64,000 bases of DNA from Trachythela sp. YZ-2020 (taxonomy: Eukaryota; Cnidaria; Anthozoa; Malacalcyonacea; Clavulariidae). The notes beneath the pieces are model-generated. The model made no database searches, had not been told where the DNA came from, and worked only from the letters and a program-made list of their open reading frames with translations. This document shows, piece after piece, positions 1 through 11,723 of this stretch. The number at the start of each line of letters is the position of its first letter. Positions within the stretch are counted from its first letter, which is position 1. The stretch lies in contig JADLSH010000273.1 in the NCBI GenBank assembly GCA_016169945.1, forward strand, positions 1,655,001-1,719,000. Reading direction: 5' to 3'. The translations under genes were made by a program, and so were the position numbers.

Positions 1-304
1 GACGTTAAATAATCGACAACATTGTTTCTATTTACGAAAAGATGTTATATATTTGAGAAACGTTCTATGTATTTAAGAACACGTTTTATATTTAAGAATT
101 AGCACATATATACGGCAATTCCTACTATATTTGTATTGTTTTATATTTGAAATTGATGTCATATATATATTTGGGAAAAGTAATTTTGTCCGCTTTCGCG
201 CGTCATACTCCTCTCCCCTCTCATGCATGCTGAGGAAGAAAGAAATATTAAACATCACAGTTTATATAAACTCGACGCTTTTTTATTAGTAAACACATCG
301 TCAT
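1..304. other. AT-rich sequence without a gene
   Basis: AT-rich DNA with repeated near-identical phrases built on 'tatatttaagaa', giving a weak internal periodicity. No convincing coding region, RNA gene or transposon end is seen before the LINE that begins near 305. Confidence 0.5.
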
Positions 305-317
305 AACAAACGTTTGT

Positions 318-1498
318 ATGGACTATATCGAGCTGATAAAATTACACGAAATAGATGTCCTTACATTGTCCGAAACATGGTTAAATAGTACAGTTACAAA
401 TGGAGAAATCGCAATTGATGATTATAAATGTTACAGACTTGATAGACTACATAAAAAAGGCGGCGGAGTCTGTGCATATGTCAAAAAAACTATGAAAGCA
501 TCTATATTAAACGACTTGACACAAACATCAGAGTCAACTTCCAACAACTCTGGAATAAGCTTCAAAATAAGAAGATGAAGACAATAATAATATGCGTGAC
601 CTATAGACCACCTGATAGCCCGCTTAATTGTATTCAGGACGATCTCAGACCAAATTATATACATGCACTCACTATGAACAAACCAATTTTTATTCTTGGT
701 GATTTGAACTGTAACTTATTGAAAGAGGGCCCTGAAAAAAGAGTTATTACAGAACTTTGTGATGATGTAAATCTCAAGCAAATAATAAAGGATCCAACAA
801 GGATTACAGACACGTCGCAATCGCTTATCGATATTATATTAGTTTCTACAGAAGCCGCAATCCTCGAAAGTGGAGTTATACATTCCTCAATCAGCGATCA
901 TTTTCCAATTTATGTAATAACGAAACTGAACGTCCCAAAGATACCCCCTACGTATATCACGGTGAGAAGTTACAGAAATTATGATCCTACAGTATTTTCC
1001 ACTGATCTGGCTACGAAATCTGATTGTTTGTTATCGATATTTACAGAAGCAGATGTAAACGCAAAAACTAAAGCACTTAAGGAAACGATTCAATCAACAT
1101 TAAACCTCCACGCACCAATTAAAACAATCAAAATTAGGAGCCGTACTAACACATTCGTTACGCCAGACAAGAAAGAACTTATGACAACTCGAGACAAATT
1201 ACATCAGAGATTTTTAAAATCACGTTGTAAGAGGGATTGGGAAAAGTACAGAGAATCTCGTAATAAAGTTAAAGTTATACTGAAGGAGTCATCAATAAAT
1301 CATTTATCCGATGAAGTTAAAGCTAACAAGAACAATCCAGGTTCACTTTGGAAAATAATAAACAATTCGATACCTGTGAAAGAGAAGGAAAAACACTTTT
1401 ATACGAAAGAACTCAAGATGGTTGTTGAAGACTTTAACAAATATTTTACTTCAGTCGTTAAAATCACTTCAGTCTTTAGACCTAGCAAACAAAAATAA
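318..1498 (+). pseudogene. LINE A apurinic-type endonuclease domain and linker, frameshifted
   Basis: The N-terminal part of the LINE ORF2 encodes an exonuclease-endonuclease-phosphatase (EEP) domain, which nicks target DNA to start reverse transcription. Visible family landmarks are an LSETWLN block near 370, GGGVCAYVKK near 465, VTYRPP near 595, the GDLN catalytic block near 700, LIDIILVST near 820 and the SDH histidine block near 893. A basic linker follows. The domain lacks its extreme N terminus and is split between two frames that meet near 575, so no complete protein can be made. Assignment to the EEP/LINE family is secure; the clade within CR1/L2-like LINEs is inferred. Confidence 0.85.
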
Positions 1499-3124
1499 TA
1501 TTGTGCTATCTGATCCCCTGTTGAACGACGTATCCTATCCTATGGAAGAACAGTTTAATTTTGAACCTGTTACTTGTTCAAAAATTCGACGAATTATTAC
1601 AGATATGCCGAGAAACAAATCACCGGGGCCTGACAAGTTAAGCATGGGTGTCGTCAAAGATTGTTTACCTGTCATCTTGGGACCTCTCACGAACATAATT
1701 AACTGTTCCTTTCAGTCAGGTGTGTTTCCTGACTTATGGAAATTATCGGAGGTGATACCTTTGCATAAAATGGCGATCATGAGACTCCGTCCAACAATCG
1801 ACCCCTCTCCCTTTTAGAGGTTTTATCAAAGGTCTGTGAAAGAGTTGCACTTGATCAATTTGGGTCATATATAACAGGAAACCAACGCTTATCACCACAT
1901 CAAAATGGAAATAGGAAACACCACTCAACAGAAACTTTAAACATTTTTATTACGGATAAGATGTTGGAAGCAATGGACAACAAACATGTAACAGCTCTTG
2001 TTTTATTAGACTTGTCTAAAGCTTATGACAGCATCAATCACAAGATCCTCCTGCATGCATAAGTTAAAATGCGTAGGAGCGTCACCACCAGCAATCAAAT
2101 GGTTTGAAAGTTATTTATCGGGCAGAACACAATATGTACGGATAAGGTCAACCATTTCTCCAGTCATAGCAGTAACTCATGGAGTGCCTCAAGGCTCCAT
2201 TCTGTCACCATTTTTGTTTGGAATTTATGTCAACGATCTACCTGCTATAACGATCTCAAGTGATCTAGACTCTTACGTTGATGATTCAAAACTCCACCTT
2301 GCATTTCTAGTCGAAGACATACAACAGGCAATCCTTAAATTAGAAAATGATTTGCATAACACCGCAAAATGGTGCCTGGAACATCAATTGTTAATAAATC
2401 CCAACAAGACTAAATTCCTCTTGGTAGGAACACGATCAATGTTACAGAATTTACCAACAACAATTAGTCTGAAATTTCTCGGTGAAACTCTTAGGCCAGT
2501 ACCAGTTGCTAAAGATCTGGGTATGCATCTAGACTTACATCTTTCTTATGATGAACATATCTCTAAACTATCATCTACGTGCATTAATAGATTATGCCAA
2601 ATCAACAGAGTAAAGGAGAGCTTTGATAAAGAAACGTTATCATTACTTATTGAAGCACTGATAATAAACAAGCTGTTATATTGTTCTCATGTATGGGCCA
2701 ATACTTCATCCAGAAATTTGAAGAAATTGCAAACAGTCCAAAACTTTGCATGCCGAATTATTACGAATATAAAAAAATTTGATCATGTGCACCAGGTTTT
2801 CAACAACTCAAATGGTTAACTATCGATAATTTACTCATTTATAAAGACGCGGTGATGGCTTACAAATGCCTTAACAACCTTGCGCCAAGCTATCTCACAA
2901 AGAAACTCATAAAGCGATCTGACATCCATAACTGTCAAACTAGAAATAATCACAATTTAGACATTCCAAGTTATAAAACAGCTACTGGACAGAGAACTTT
3001 TTATTACCGTGCAGTTAAAATATGGAACGAAATAGACGATGATCTAAAAAACATTTCAGAACTTAAAGGTTTTAAGAAAAAACTAAAAGAACATCTTTTA
3101 AATTTTAAATCATCAGATTTATAA
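1422..3124 (+). pseudogene. LINE A reverse transcriptase and C-terminal domain, frameshifted
   Basis: Reverse transcriptase domain that would copy the element RNA at the nicked target. Motif 0/1 (NKSPGPDKLS) lies near 1615, the catalytic motif A (LDLSKAYDS) near 2008-2035, motif B (GVPQGSILSPFLFG) near 2180 and motif C (YVDDS) near 2276. A C-terminal segment with the LINE-typical KIWNEI block ends at 3124. The reading frame changes near 1765 and 2055, and again between the 2819 stop and 2852. Catalytic aspartates remain visible in motifs A and C, so decay is by indels rather than loss of the active site. Confidence 0.9.
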
Positions 3125-3209
3125 TAGTTTTATATAGATTTTGATAGTATAGTTTAATTAATTTATTTGTAAGTGTATGTTGAAAAGCCCTTTGGGGAAC
3201 ATACAGTGT

Positions 3210-3210
<1 letters not shown>

Positions 3211-3244
<34 letters not shown>
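3211..3244. repeat. (AAT)n microsatellite, LINE A 3' tail
   Basis: About eleven uninterrupted TAA/AAT triplets directly at the 3' end of LINE A. The same kind of tail closes several other LINE copies in the window (20360, 39762, 45539). Confidence 0.9.
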
Positions 3245-3245
<1 letters not shown>

Positions 3246-3790
3246 TGTCCTTCGTAACAATTTGACCCACACTTTAGTTTATTAATTGTTTTATATTATA
3301 TATGAACACAAATAATTCATGCATTCATCGTTCAATCTAACAATATAAACACATGACAATATATTCTTGATACTCATAAATGCATGAAGATTTCACCGCT
3401 TATACTTGCGTGAAATAGCTATTTTCTTCGCAGTTAGTTTATTTAGTTATGAGAAATTATACTCGACATTAAAGTTTTTTATTTTCCTCACACTGGTCAT
3501 AAGAAACGTTTAGACATGTATGTCCTTCACAAAACGGAAGTTTTAAAATATAGGATACTAGTAAACATATAGTATACGTCCTTAGGAATTACGGACATAT
3601 TACTAATCTGTTTAACTCACACTAATAATACAGTAATACTATTATATATAATTATAATAAACACAAACTATTTATGCATTCGTAGCATATTATCCAACTT
3701 AAACACAACAATATATTCATGATATTCATGATATTTTTTTAACAGTAAGTGAAGAGAAATTGCATTCGATATAAAAGTTTTTCATGTTAA
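3246..3790. repeat. Diverged direct duplication of about 250 bp, no gene
   Basis: Two diverged copies (about 3246-3480 and 3580-3785) share phrases such as 'acaatatattc(t/a)tgata', 'ttatgcattc(a/g)tcg', and a shared ending of 'gagaaa' followed by 'aaagttttt'. No coding potential is seen. It may be an old tandem duplication of non-coding DNA or two pieces of an unknown repeat. Confidence 0.5.
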
Positions 3791-3895
3791 ACAGTTCCGT
3801 GAGAATATCATCGTCATTGCAATTTTTAGCATCCATCCAACCCACATATCCCGGCAGAAGTAATTAGTGTGCAAGACCAATGACGTCGCAATACA

Positions 3896-4125
3896 GTAGC
3901 GCCACAGCGTAGCGCCACAGCGTAGCGCCACAGCGTAGCGCCACAGCGTAGCGCCACAGCGTAGCGCCACAGCGTAGCGCCACAGCGTAGCGCCACAGCG
4001 TAGCGCCACAGCGTAGCGCCACAGCGTAGCGCCACAGCGTAGCGCCACAGCGTAGCGCCACAGCGTAGCGCCACAGCGTAGCGCCACAGCGTAGCGCCAC
4101 AGCGTAGTGCCACAACGTAGCGCTA
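3896..4125. repeat. 13-bp minisatellite, about 17 copies
   Basis: The unit gtagcgccacagc repeats with almost no divergence and degrades only in the last two copies. Because 13 is not a multiple of 3 and the unit lacks stop codons on the minus strand, all three minus frames stay open and repeat the same 13-residue peptide every 39 bp. These open frames are by-products of the repeat and should not be taken as genes. Confidence 0.95.
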
Positions 4126-4339
4126 CAATGACGTTATCTCGTTCAGGTAAAACGAGATAGGTCCATGGGGCAGGAGATATTACGACGGTTAACCACCACA
4201 AGAAAAAAAAGAAAAAAGTCACAAAATGGATGATATTTTTATAAATTCGCTGAAGGATCTGCAGCTAGCGCTGAAAACGGAAAATTTCTATGCATTTCAA
4301 ATTCTCTTGTTTATTGACTGAAAAATACGCTTATTAAAA

Positions 4340-4690
4340 ATCATACACTTTTTCTATAAATTGATCCATGTCTTCGTAGTTCTCCTCAGGAACAACCAGA
4401 TCAACACGATCATTGTTCCCCACCGACCTCTTCCTAATTTCGGCATTCTCATTTTCCCCTTCACATGTCTGGTATAGATCCAGTATCTCCGGATGATTCC
4501 TCGATACATAATCTGCTATTCACCTTAATTTTTTAAAACTTTTTTCTCTTGTCACGATATCTTCGAGATCTCTCAGCCATTTCAAACTGTTTGTGTGGTG
4601 ACTGAGCCTCGCACTGTGAACCATAAATATACTCGTTCCTGCTCTGGACGGAAGATGTATCTCTAATCGATTTCACTGTGCATAATTAGC
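4340..4690 (-). pseudogene. Coding remnant of unknown family with an internal stop
   Basis: The minus strand reads as protein-like sequence for about 110 codons. It contains a stretch with RDLEDIVTREKSFKKLR, one in-frame stop (near 4525), then IADYVSRNHPEILDLYQ, an acidic region and a terminal stop at 4343. Composition is far less AT-biased than the flanks, which supports former coding. The single stop suggests a decayed transposon or host-gene exon. I do not recognise the family. Confidence 0.4.
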
Positions 4691-4710
4691 CTAACGATCA
4701 GTCGGTCCTT

Positions 4711-4857
4711 TAAGATGCATTTGTGAACGATGATACCTTTGACCCAGAAGAAGCATTAGAGGCTGCTATTGATAAAAGAAAATTTCTTCTGAAAAGAATT
4801 TTCAAAGACCAACGTTATCCTGATGCACACGAAAATAGTGACAATGCCTCTTAATAG
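4711..4857 (+). pseudogene. Short acidic/basic coding remnant, unknown
   Basis: An open stretch of 47 codons on the plus strand without an initiator ATG encodes an acidic start (DDTFDPEEALEAA) followed by a basic segment (DKRKFLLKRIFKDQR) and two stop codons. It looks like the last exon or C-terminal tail of a lost gene. It lies next to, but on the opposite strand from, the remnant at 4340-4690. Function unknown. Confidence 0.3.
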
Positions 4858-5226
4858 TTGGTTGTCGCTGATTCTCTTGTACACGTTTAAATAAACTACC
4901 TATAAACTATATACTCTTAGAAATAGATTATACTTACTTGTAAGTTCTAAATCGAAATAAATCTGTTTTCCAAAATATAATTATCCGTTTTCACTTTCTT
5001 CTCGTAACGCTAGCTCCCGAACTTTTAGCAAGGCAATTTTCCCATGCAGCATTGACACACAATGATCTCGGGAAACAACATGCCTGGGTAACGATGCGCC
5101 TAACCAAAATTCGGGTCTAATCAAATCGGATCCGATAGGGTCAAATCGGGTCATATAAAAGCATTATGAATTTTAGAATAACTTCAAATACACAGAAACA
5201 TTGATCGAGTAAAGAGCTAGATTAGT

Positions 5227-5682
5227 ATGGGTCGTACAAGGAGGAACTGTCCTGTGCTCGGTTGTGGAAGCACTAACCTTGCAAAACTAGCCAATCATAG
5301 TCATAGTCATAGAAATTGGATTAGTTAACAAGTATATCAGAGATATGCTTGCTCGGTATGGGTTAAAGAAATGTAAAGTTATGGTTAAAAGGTGAAAAAG
5401 CAACGAGGTTGACTCGGACAATATATATACACCCAAGCGAGTGATGCAGTTTAAGAATAATACGCTCTTAGAAGCAGACCCAGAGCAGACTTTATTTACT
5501 TGGTTAAAAATATATGTAATTGGGTAGACTTTTCAGATTGAAGAGCTAAAGATTTAGCAATGATGACGCCAGAGCAACGAGGAGGTTACAAACAAAGACT
5601 GCTTCATGAGAAACCAAAATATATTCCTATGAAAGCTGAAGATATTGTAAGATTATCACCCGAAGACAGGCAAAAAATCTGA
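5227..5682 (+). pseudogene. Zinc-finger-like repetitive ORF remnant in two pieces
   Basis: The first piece (5227-5329) starts MGRTRRNCPVLGCGSTN and has the Cys-x4-Cys and following Asn-His arrangement of a short C2H2-like finger, then stops. A second open piece (5560-5682) encodes a basic/acidic peptide with MTPEQRGGYKQRLL and ends in a stop. The order and small spacing suggest one decayed gene, perhaps the DNA-binding N terminus of a transposon protein. From memory, similar N termini recur in cnidarian repeats; this would need a search. Confidence 0.35.
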
Positions 5683-6726
5683 GAACTCTTTTATAATAAG
5701 TGTATAAAAGTTCGTTTTATATTACCATTGATTTTCAAAAGTAAAAGGTAGAATGTTTGAGAATTCTTCGTTACATGACTCACATTATTTTTCTTAATTT
5801 AATATTTTTTTACAACAAAAAATATTCAGTAAAGGACTAGTATCTAAAACAAACGGTAGATAGCGAGTAGCAAGTGTGCCATAGCCTTTCATCGATGTTT
5901 TCATCTGAACACGATATGGTTTTCTTTCTTTCATAAAAAAATCCAAAAAAGTACAAGGAACTGAGGTAATAATTCGTAAAACGCATGTGATTTAGTTGTG
6001 TCAAGGCATATTTAACGTTTCCAGCATAAAATCTTGACTGATTTGTCAGCCCGGTGTGGGACATTGTTTTACTCTTCTGTTCCCGGGGTGGGGCATTGTT
6101 CCTTCTTTTTTGCCCTACCCCCGGGCATTCGCACAAAAAAATAAAAAAATTACCAATGCCCGGGGGGGAATGGTCGCAGAAGCACAATGTCTTCTTTAAC
6201 CATTCCTATACCATATTTACTAGTAAAGGTCTTTCAAAAGGTTATTTTGTTCTTTATATATGTTTCGCGACAACTTGCTTATGAGCCTATATATACCAAC
6301 GGTACACGGGAGACATCAAAGACACCGTAAAGTATAAATATGACGCCAAGCCGCGGCAACCGCCAACTTTGGAGCAAAGTTACCAAAAAACTGCGGGTTT
6401 TCGTGCGTGGGAATAAGAAAATTCGAACTCAGCGTATCGAAAACTACAGATAAATGATGTTACTTTTTAGCACCCCGATGGGGGCAGCGGAATTTTATTT
6501 CGAGCCAAACGTTAAGAAGTTTGATTGCTTCGCCAGATTCGGCATAGCTTTTAATCACCGCTTGTTTCTTTTTTTAAATTCTTTACACACGTACGGTAGC
6601 TTATTCAGTAGTAAATATATACAGTACTAAATTTTAAAGGGCCGTGTACACAATATAATACAAACAAAACTATTATATCAACTATATGGTAAATAGAACA
6701 TCACATTTACTAAACTATATGTACAT
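5683..6726. other. No gene; one GC-rich palindromic repeat at 6048-6170
   Basis: Mostly AT-rich non-coding DNA. At 6048-6170 a GC-rich motif (gcccggtgtgggacattgtt / ccccgggcattcgcac / aatgcccggggggg) appears three times in alternating orientation, resembling the ends of a short non-autonomous element. Similar G/C-run sequence occurs at 10166-10285. No ORF with recognisable content. Confidence 0.45.
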
Positions 6727-9040
6727 ACCACTGATCTGGATATAGACTGGATAACGCATTTATTGTTGAAAAGTAATTGCCTCTACCCGACTCATAGTTG
6801 CCTCTACCCGACTCAAAGGTTTCAGTTTACTATAGATTCGTTTACAGAATCATAGTTTTCGCGTATTTTTTCCTTTTACACGTTTCTGATCGAACCAATT
6901 TTCTTATCACATAGATGGAAGCACACGAGAAGTATTTTGAGCAAAAATTCCGGTTGCTTTGGCTTCATAACGTTGGAACACGGGATTTGAAAGTTCGAAG
7001 GAGTGAACATCTACTGCTTAGCTTAATTGATAAACAATCTCATTCAAAATCCACTCAAGACATGGAGTAACTGCTACACAAATAAAGTAGTCTGGAAGTT
7101 TGATGAAATGAACCAACTACACTGTGAAGAAAAGCGAAATTGAAAGTATATCTTCAAATTTTTCAAGGCGGTTCATTGATTTCGAGATATCCGTATGCAT
7201 ATAGCTTTGGTAATGTGGTGCATGGTAAACAAACAGGTTTATAAGTTCAGTCCATCTAAGTAAACTAAGTTAACCATGTACTGATGAATTGTATTGTTAA
7301 TCATTAAAGATGGAAGAAGGTTGTTAGATTTCCTTCCTAGTTTGTTGCCACATAGGCAGACACGTAGCCAGAGGGGGGGCCCGGGGGCCAGGCCCCCCTG
7401 ACGAAGGTGTCGGCCCCCCTTAGGAAACATTTAGACTAATACAAATCTCTATGTTGGCCCCCCCTGGTACTTTTTCGGGCTCCCCTTGACTGAAAATCCT
7501 GGCTACGTCACTGCACATAGGTCTTGTGTGGCTTCAGGCTTCTTTGCCCAGACAATATATATTCTTTGGCCAACAACACTTGTCAATCCATTTATAACCA
7601 AGTGGTGAATGTGATCAACTGACTTCATGAATATGATAGTCAGTCAGAAGCCTGAGACGTCTCAACAGGAGGTTCCCCATCACTGCTGCTTATTCACAAT
7701 CAAAGCTTTCTGCTGGCCCAACATATTTTAATGCAACACATCTCAGCTTCAGCTCTCGTCCAAAGTTTTCCAAACTTTCCAAGAAACAACGATATGTCCT
7801 ATATTATTATTGGCTGGTAGATTTTTAGGCTCAGTTGTTGGGGTTCTGTTCACTCAATTTCCCACAATGTGTGTGCCAAGAACCTCAATGGCTGGAATCT
7901 GAGCCCGGTGTCTGAGCCTAGTAACTTTCCTGTATTTGTTAATTCTGAATTTGAGAAATTGTTCACATGTCAAAATTGTTTGGCAAGGCATCAATTTCTC
8001 AATTTCATGAAAATGGGGTGACATTTAGTGTGACTTGAGATATGATCCTGAAGTGATGTCACAAGGATCAAGACCCCCAGACCCAGTCAAAGGCCCGGGG
8101 CAGGTTGGTGAATGTGCACCCCCTCCCCCCCTCAACCTTGTCCACACATGCTTTGGTATGAACACATTCTTACCCAACTTTTCCTGGCCCCTCTTAACAT
8201 CCTTGGGCAGTGGCACTGAGTAATTTGCCCCCTCTGCCCTCCCCTCTTTCCGACCTTGACAAGGATATCGATTGGGAATTTTTGAGAATATTAATATTAA
8301 AATTGCTCTATATTTGTTTTGTTTTATAGATAGTTAAAAAATATGGACCATTTGAAGAAAAAGGAAATGTTGAAAGAGCATAAAAATATATTAACTCAGA
8401 TACTCAGTGTCTGTTTTCCTAGGCATTTATATAACTAAATAACTTAGATTAGAGATACTCCAGGCCATATTATAGTGTATTTACTCTTTGTCAATATCAT
8501 TCTATGTTAATTCTGAATAATGTCTTAATGATAAATTTATGTAAATCACTAAATGTGGTTGAAAATTTTTAACACACCTTGTTTTAAAAAAATATTCTCA
8601 TCTTTTGCTATCTTTGATGTGCTTTAATCCACCTAAACGTGTAAATTTAAGCAGTATCTGTTGCAAACCAGTGGTTGCAAACACTGTTGTTAGACTTGCA
8701 ATTAGAAGCCATGAACAAGTTGTGTGTCAAAGCTAATATAAGCAGTGGATGTTCACTCCTTCGAGCTTTCAAATACCGTTTTTCAACGTTATGAAGCCAA
8801 AACAACAGGAATTTTTTGCTAAAAATACTTCTCGTGTATTTCTATCCATGCGAGAAGAAAATTGGTTCGATCAGAAACGTGTTGAAAAGGGAAAAATACG
8901 CGAGAACTATGATTGTGTAATACAAATCTATAGTAAACTTGGACTTTTGAGTCGGGTGGCGGCAGCATGACTTCCGGCTTCACTTTTCGCCACGGATTTA
9001 TTATAAGATGCATTATCCAGTCTATACCCAGATCAGTGGT
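6727..9040. mobile_element. Long inverted-repeat element, about 2.3 kb
   Basis: The arms 6727-7022 and 8735-9040 are inverted copies of each other, roughly 300 bp long with moderate divergence. The outermost sequence is accactgatctgga on the left, matched by the inverse at the right end. The interior includes a nested MITE (7357-7513) and, on the minus strand at about 7990-7800, a 60-codon open stretch followed by a stop-ridden continuation down to 7520, possibly a ruined transposase. No target duplication was identified. Best read as an old DNA transposon or foldback element. Confidence 0.6.
7357..7513. mobile_element. 157-bp MITE with 8-bp target duplication (hAT-like)
   Basis: Ends read CAGACACGTAGCCAG and CTGGCTACGTCACTG (inverted, two mismatches), and the flanks carry a perfect 8-bp duplication cacatagg at 7349-7356 and 7514-7521. 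An 8-bp target site and a CAG start fit hAT non-autonomous elements. The interior is packed with C and G runs. The same terminal motif (cagtggcgtagc) bounds the larger element at 61326-62315 and one end near 46120. Confidence 0.75.
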
Positions 9041-10324
9041 GCATACGAAAGCCTGATCTGGGACCTCAACTCGTCTTAAATCGCATCGCTTAAAATCCCA
9101 ATTTTTCCTTAAATCGCCTTAAATTGCATCGCTTAAAAGTTCCAATTTTTCTTTAAATTGCCTTAACTCGCCTTAACTCGCATTATCTCGGGGCGAGTTA
9201 AGGCGAGTTAAGGCGAGTTAACGTCACAGAGCAGGCCTTACGAAATATCAACTATGGCCTATAATCAGGGTTCCAAATGAGGCCCTTTATGCCTGGAAAC
9301 CCCATTTTCAGAAAGTCTCAAATTTAGGCAAGCATTAGAAAATAAATAGGTTTTCAAGAATGGCAGTTAAAACATCTGAAGCAAACCTTAAAATATACAT
9401 TGGAGGCAGTGTCATATATCTAAATATTTATATATTATTTTCTTGCGATTCATGAGGCAATTTCCCCATTGTCTAGCCAACCCTATATACTACTTTGGTA
9501 TCTATTAGACATATATCCAAAGGCTAAAGGTCCTAATTATATAATGTTTCATTGTGGTATCAGAAGGAATGTTATTATCTGTCAGTGCATTGGCCTCCAA
9601 GCGTGACAATAACGTCATTACCTAATTTTTTCGTGCAAGGAAACTGGGAAAAACCTATTTTTCAACTTTAAGTTGTTCGCAGGCCCCTGCGCACCAAAAC
9701 CTAGGTTGTTTCTAGGCCCTTGCGCACTACAAACTAGGTTGTTCTCAATCTTCCTCAACTCCTCGGTCACAAATTTGTAAAGCATCTGCATGCTTTACCT
9801 ACCTATTTGTCTGGTTGTGACACATTCATGTTCAAATATATGCACATTGATGTCTTATTTTCTTGTGTGGAAACATGAGGAAAGCCTATGGGAAAGATTT
9901 TAGTAGGATAAATAATAAATTCAAGTGTCCTAGAATTAAATATAAAAGATAATTGAATGCTAATAGCATGTCTATGAGTGGCCATAGTGGTATGGTTTAC
10001 ATTAATAGTTCTGCAGGTATGCATAAGTTTAACATTTTTTACCATGGAAAGAAAAGGCTTGCTTGACACTGATATATTTCACATTGTTTATTGCACAAAC
10101 AGGGCGCTGCAACTGTAAACAGAGTGTGTTAAACTTGCTTAATGTCTCTATCAATTCCGTGTGTGCCAACCCCCCCCCCCGGCATTTATCGGGCATTATA
10201 CGGCTACACCTGTCCCTAGGGTCGGGCATTTGCTTCCTCCAGGTCGTCCCGGGGGTGGGGGATTCGTCGAGGTGTTCAGGGTAACTAGAATTACATGCGT
10301 AATTTTCATCTAGGCCCTAAATTA
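9041..10324. other. No gene; short hairpin at 9165-9225
   Basis: No supported coding region. At 9165-9225, three copies of 'cgccttaact' face three inverted copies 'gagttaaggc' around 'attatctcgggg', forming a clean hairpin. A GC-rich block at 10166-10285 resembles the repeat at 6048-6170. The remainder is unremarkable. Confidence 0.45.
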
Positions 10325-11030
10325 TGCTACAAGAATAATATTAATATACTATACTATACTATAAATAGGTAATTAGTAAATTCTATAATGTTATAAAACA
10401 TCAAATATGTCTTTTAGTTTTAAAAATGCCATTTCCAAGTACTTATTACGAAAGGAGGAAAGACAATAGGCAGTTCTAATATTAGAGTCAAGAGCATTGC
10501 ATTCTGATGATGCTAAAAATGCAAACATGCACTGTCCTGAATTTTTCGTTACTTTAGGTAATTGCAAAATATCTTTCGCCGACCCCCGTGTCTTGAAACT
10601 ATGCACGGAATTAAAAGGTTTAATTAAGCCAGTAATATATTATGGAGCTAAATTATGTAAAGCTTTATAGACAGTCACTGCGCGGAAATACTTAATTCGA
10701 TCGTAGATTGGTAGCCACCCCAGTTGTAAGAACAACGGTAACGATGGAGCTTTACTATCGGTGTCTAGGATCAGTCTTGCAGCTCTTTTTTGCAGATGAT
10801 ATATCCTGTCCAGATTTTGTTGCGATGTATTTCCCCAAACTACACAACAATAGTCCATTAATGATAAGATCAAACAGTTATAAAAAGCAATACGAGCCTT
10901 ATATGGAAGGTAATGTAACAAAGCAATGCTCTTTGAAATTTCTTTACATTGGGCATCATTATGGTTGCCCCATATCGATTGGTCATCTAGAATCATGACA
11001 AGAGACTTTTTCGAAGACACGATGCTATAA
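10325..11030 (-). mobile_element. LINE C-terminal fragment (CR1/L2-like)
   Basis: Two minus-strand reading frames (11020-10640, then 10606-10391) give the region downstream of LINE reverse transcriptase. It includes ARIAFYNCLILSLMDYCC, typical of the segment after the RT core, then LQKRAARLIL, LGWLPIYDRIKY and a terminal segment with FRNKYLEMAFLKLK. The RT catalytic motifs are absent, so this is a 5'-truncated insertion. A stop/frameshift separates the two parts near 10630. No clear 3' microsatellite remains. Confidence 0.8.
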
Positions 11031-11610
11031 ACAGTAAAGATTTCACCTGAAGCACTCAGACTTTAATTGTGTGTTGAATATATATATTGCCCATTGAAGC
11101 CTGTATATATTTTTTGTTTTCTTTTAATACAGTCTTGTAAGCTTTGTTGTTTCCAATTTATATATAGGCAAGGAAGTTGTCCTTGACTTTATCAACCAAA
11201 AAAATGATGTGCTTCATGGCATTTTTGGCAGCGGCTGCAGTATTGGTATAGTGCAACCCTTTTGAAAAGCTGTGCTACCTATGTTCAATAAGCTTGGACC
11301 ACCCTTGGCGTATAATAATTTCTGCTAAGTTGTTGATGGTGTCCCAATTCACAGGCCTGAATCTTTTTGTTATGCCCCAATACGTAACTCCAGCCAGTTT
11401 AATGACAAGTAAGGGTCTTGCAAGTAGTAATACTGTGCACCAGAACCAATTTCTTAAATTAATCAGGACAATAAACTGGCCAAACCCAAGCCAAGTATAT
11501 AATGATAACAATTTTATATCAACGGACAAGGAAATTTTATTTCTCATTTCTATTTCAAAATTAAATGTTGATATTCCTATGAGATCGTATATAATATGCA
11601 ACATGCATAG
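11031..11610. other. Possible lone exon remnant at 11169-11260; otherwise no gene
   Basis: After an acceptor-like 'tatataggc' near 11164, an open stretch encodes KEVVLDFINQKNDVLHGIFG before stopping. It has protein-like composition and weakly recalls MADF/Myb-type DNA-binding starts. A second acceptor-like site (tttgcag at 11813-11819) precedes another short open stretch. Evidence is too thin to call a gene. Confidence 0.2.
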
Positions 11611-11723
11611 TTAACCCCTTAACTGGCAGTACCCTACCACTGACAGGTAAAATCATCTAGCGTTAGACAGAGTAAAATACTAAAATAGGGCATATCGGGG
11701 CGCATTGCCAGCTAATGGGTTAA
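11611..11723. mobile_element. 113-bp MITE, TTAACCC family, copy 1
   Basis: Ends are imperfect inverted repeats (ttaaccccttaactggcag / tgccagctaatgggttaa). The interior contains 'aaaatcatctagcgttagacag'. A second copy with the same ends and interior lies at 14305-14408. The TTAA at both ends suggests insertion at TTAA sites, as in piggyBac-related MITEs, but this is inference. Confidence 0.7.

Larger units (their letters stand above)
305..3246 (+). mobile_element. LINE retrotransposon A (CR1/L2-like), 5'-truncated and decayed
   Basis: One non-LTR retrotransposon copy on the plus strand, cut off inside its endonuclease at the 5' end. It carries endonuclease, linker, reverse transcriptase and C-terminal regions in order. 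It ends in a short 3' UTR containing 'cctttggggaacatac', followed by an (AAT)n tract in place of poly(A), which is the usual 3' end of CR1/L2-type LINEs. At least four frameshifts (near 575, 1450, 1765 and 2055) and a late break near 2820-2850 make it non-functional. Confidence 0.9.

Noticed and set aside
3782..4222. Three long overlapping ORFs on the minus strand
   Set aside because: They are produced by the 13-bp minisatellite, which lacks stop codons; not genes.
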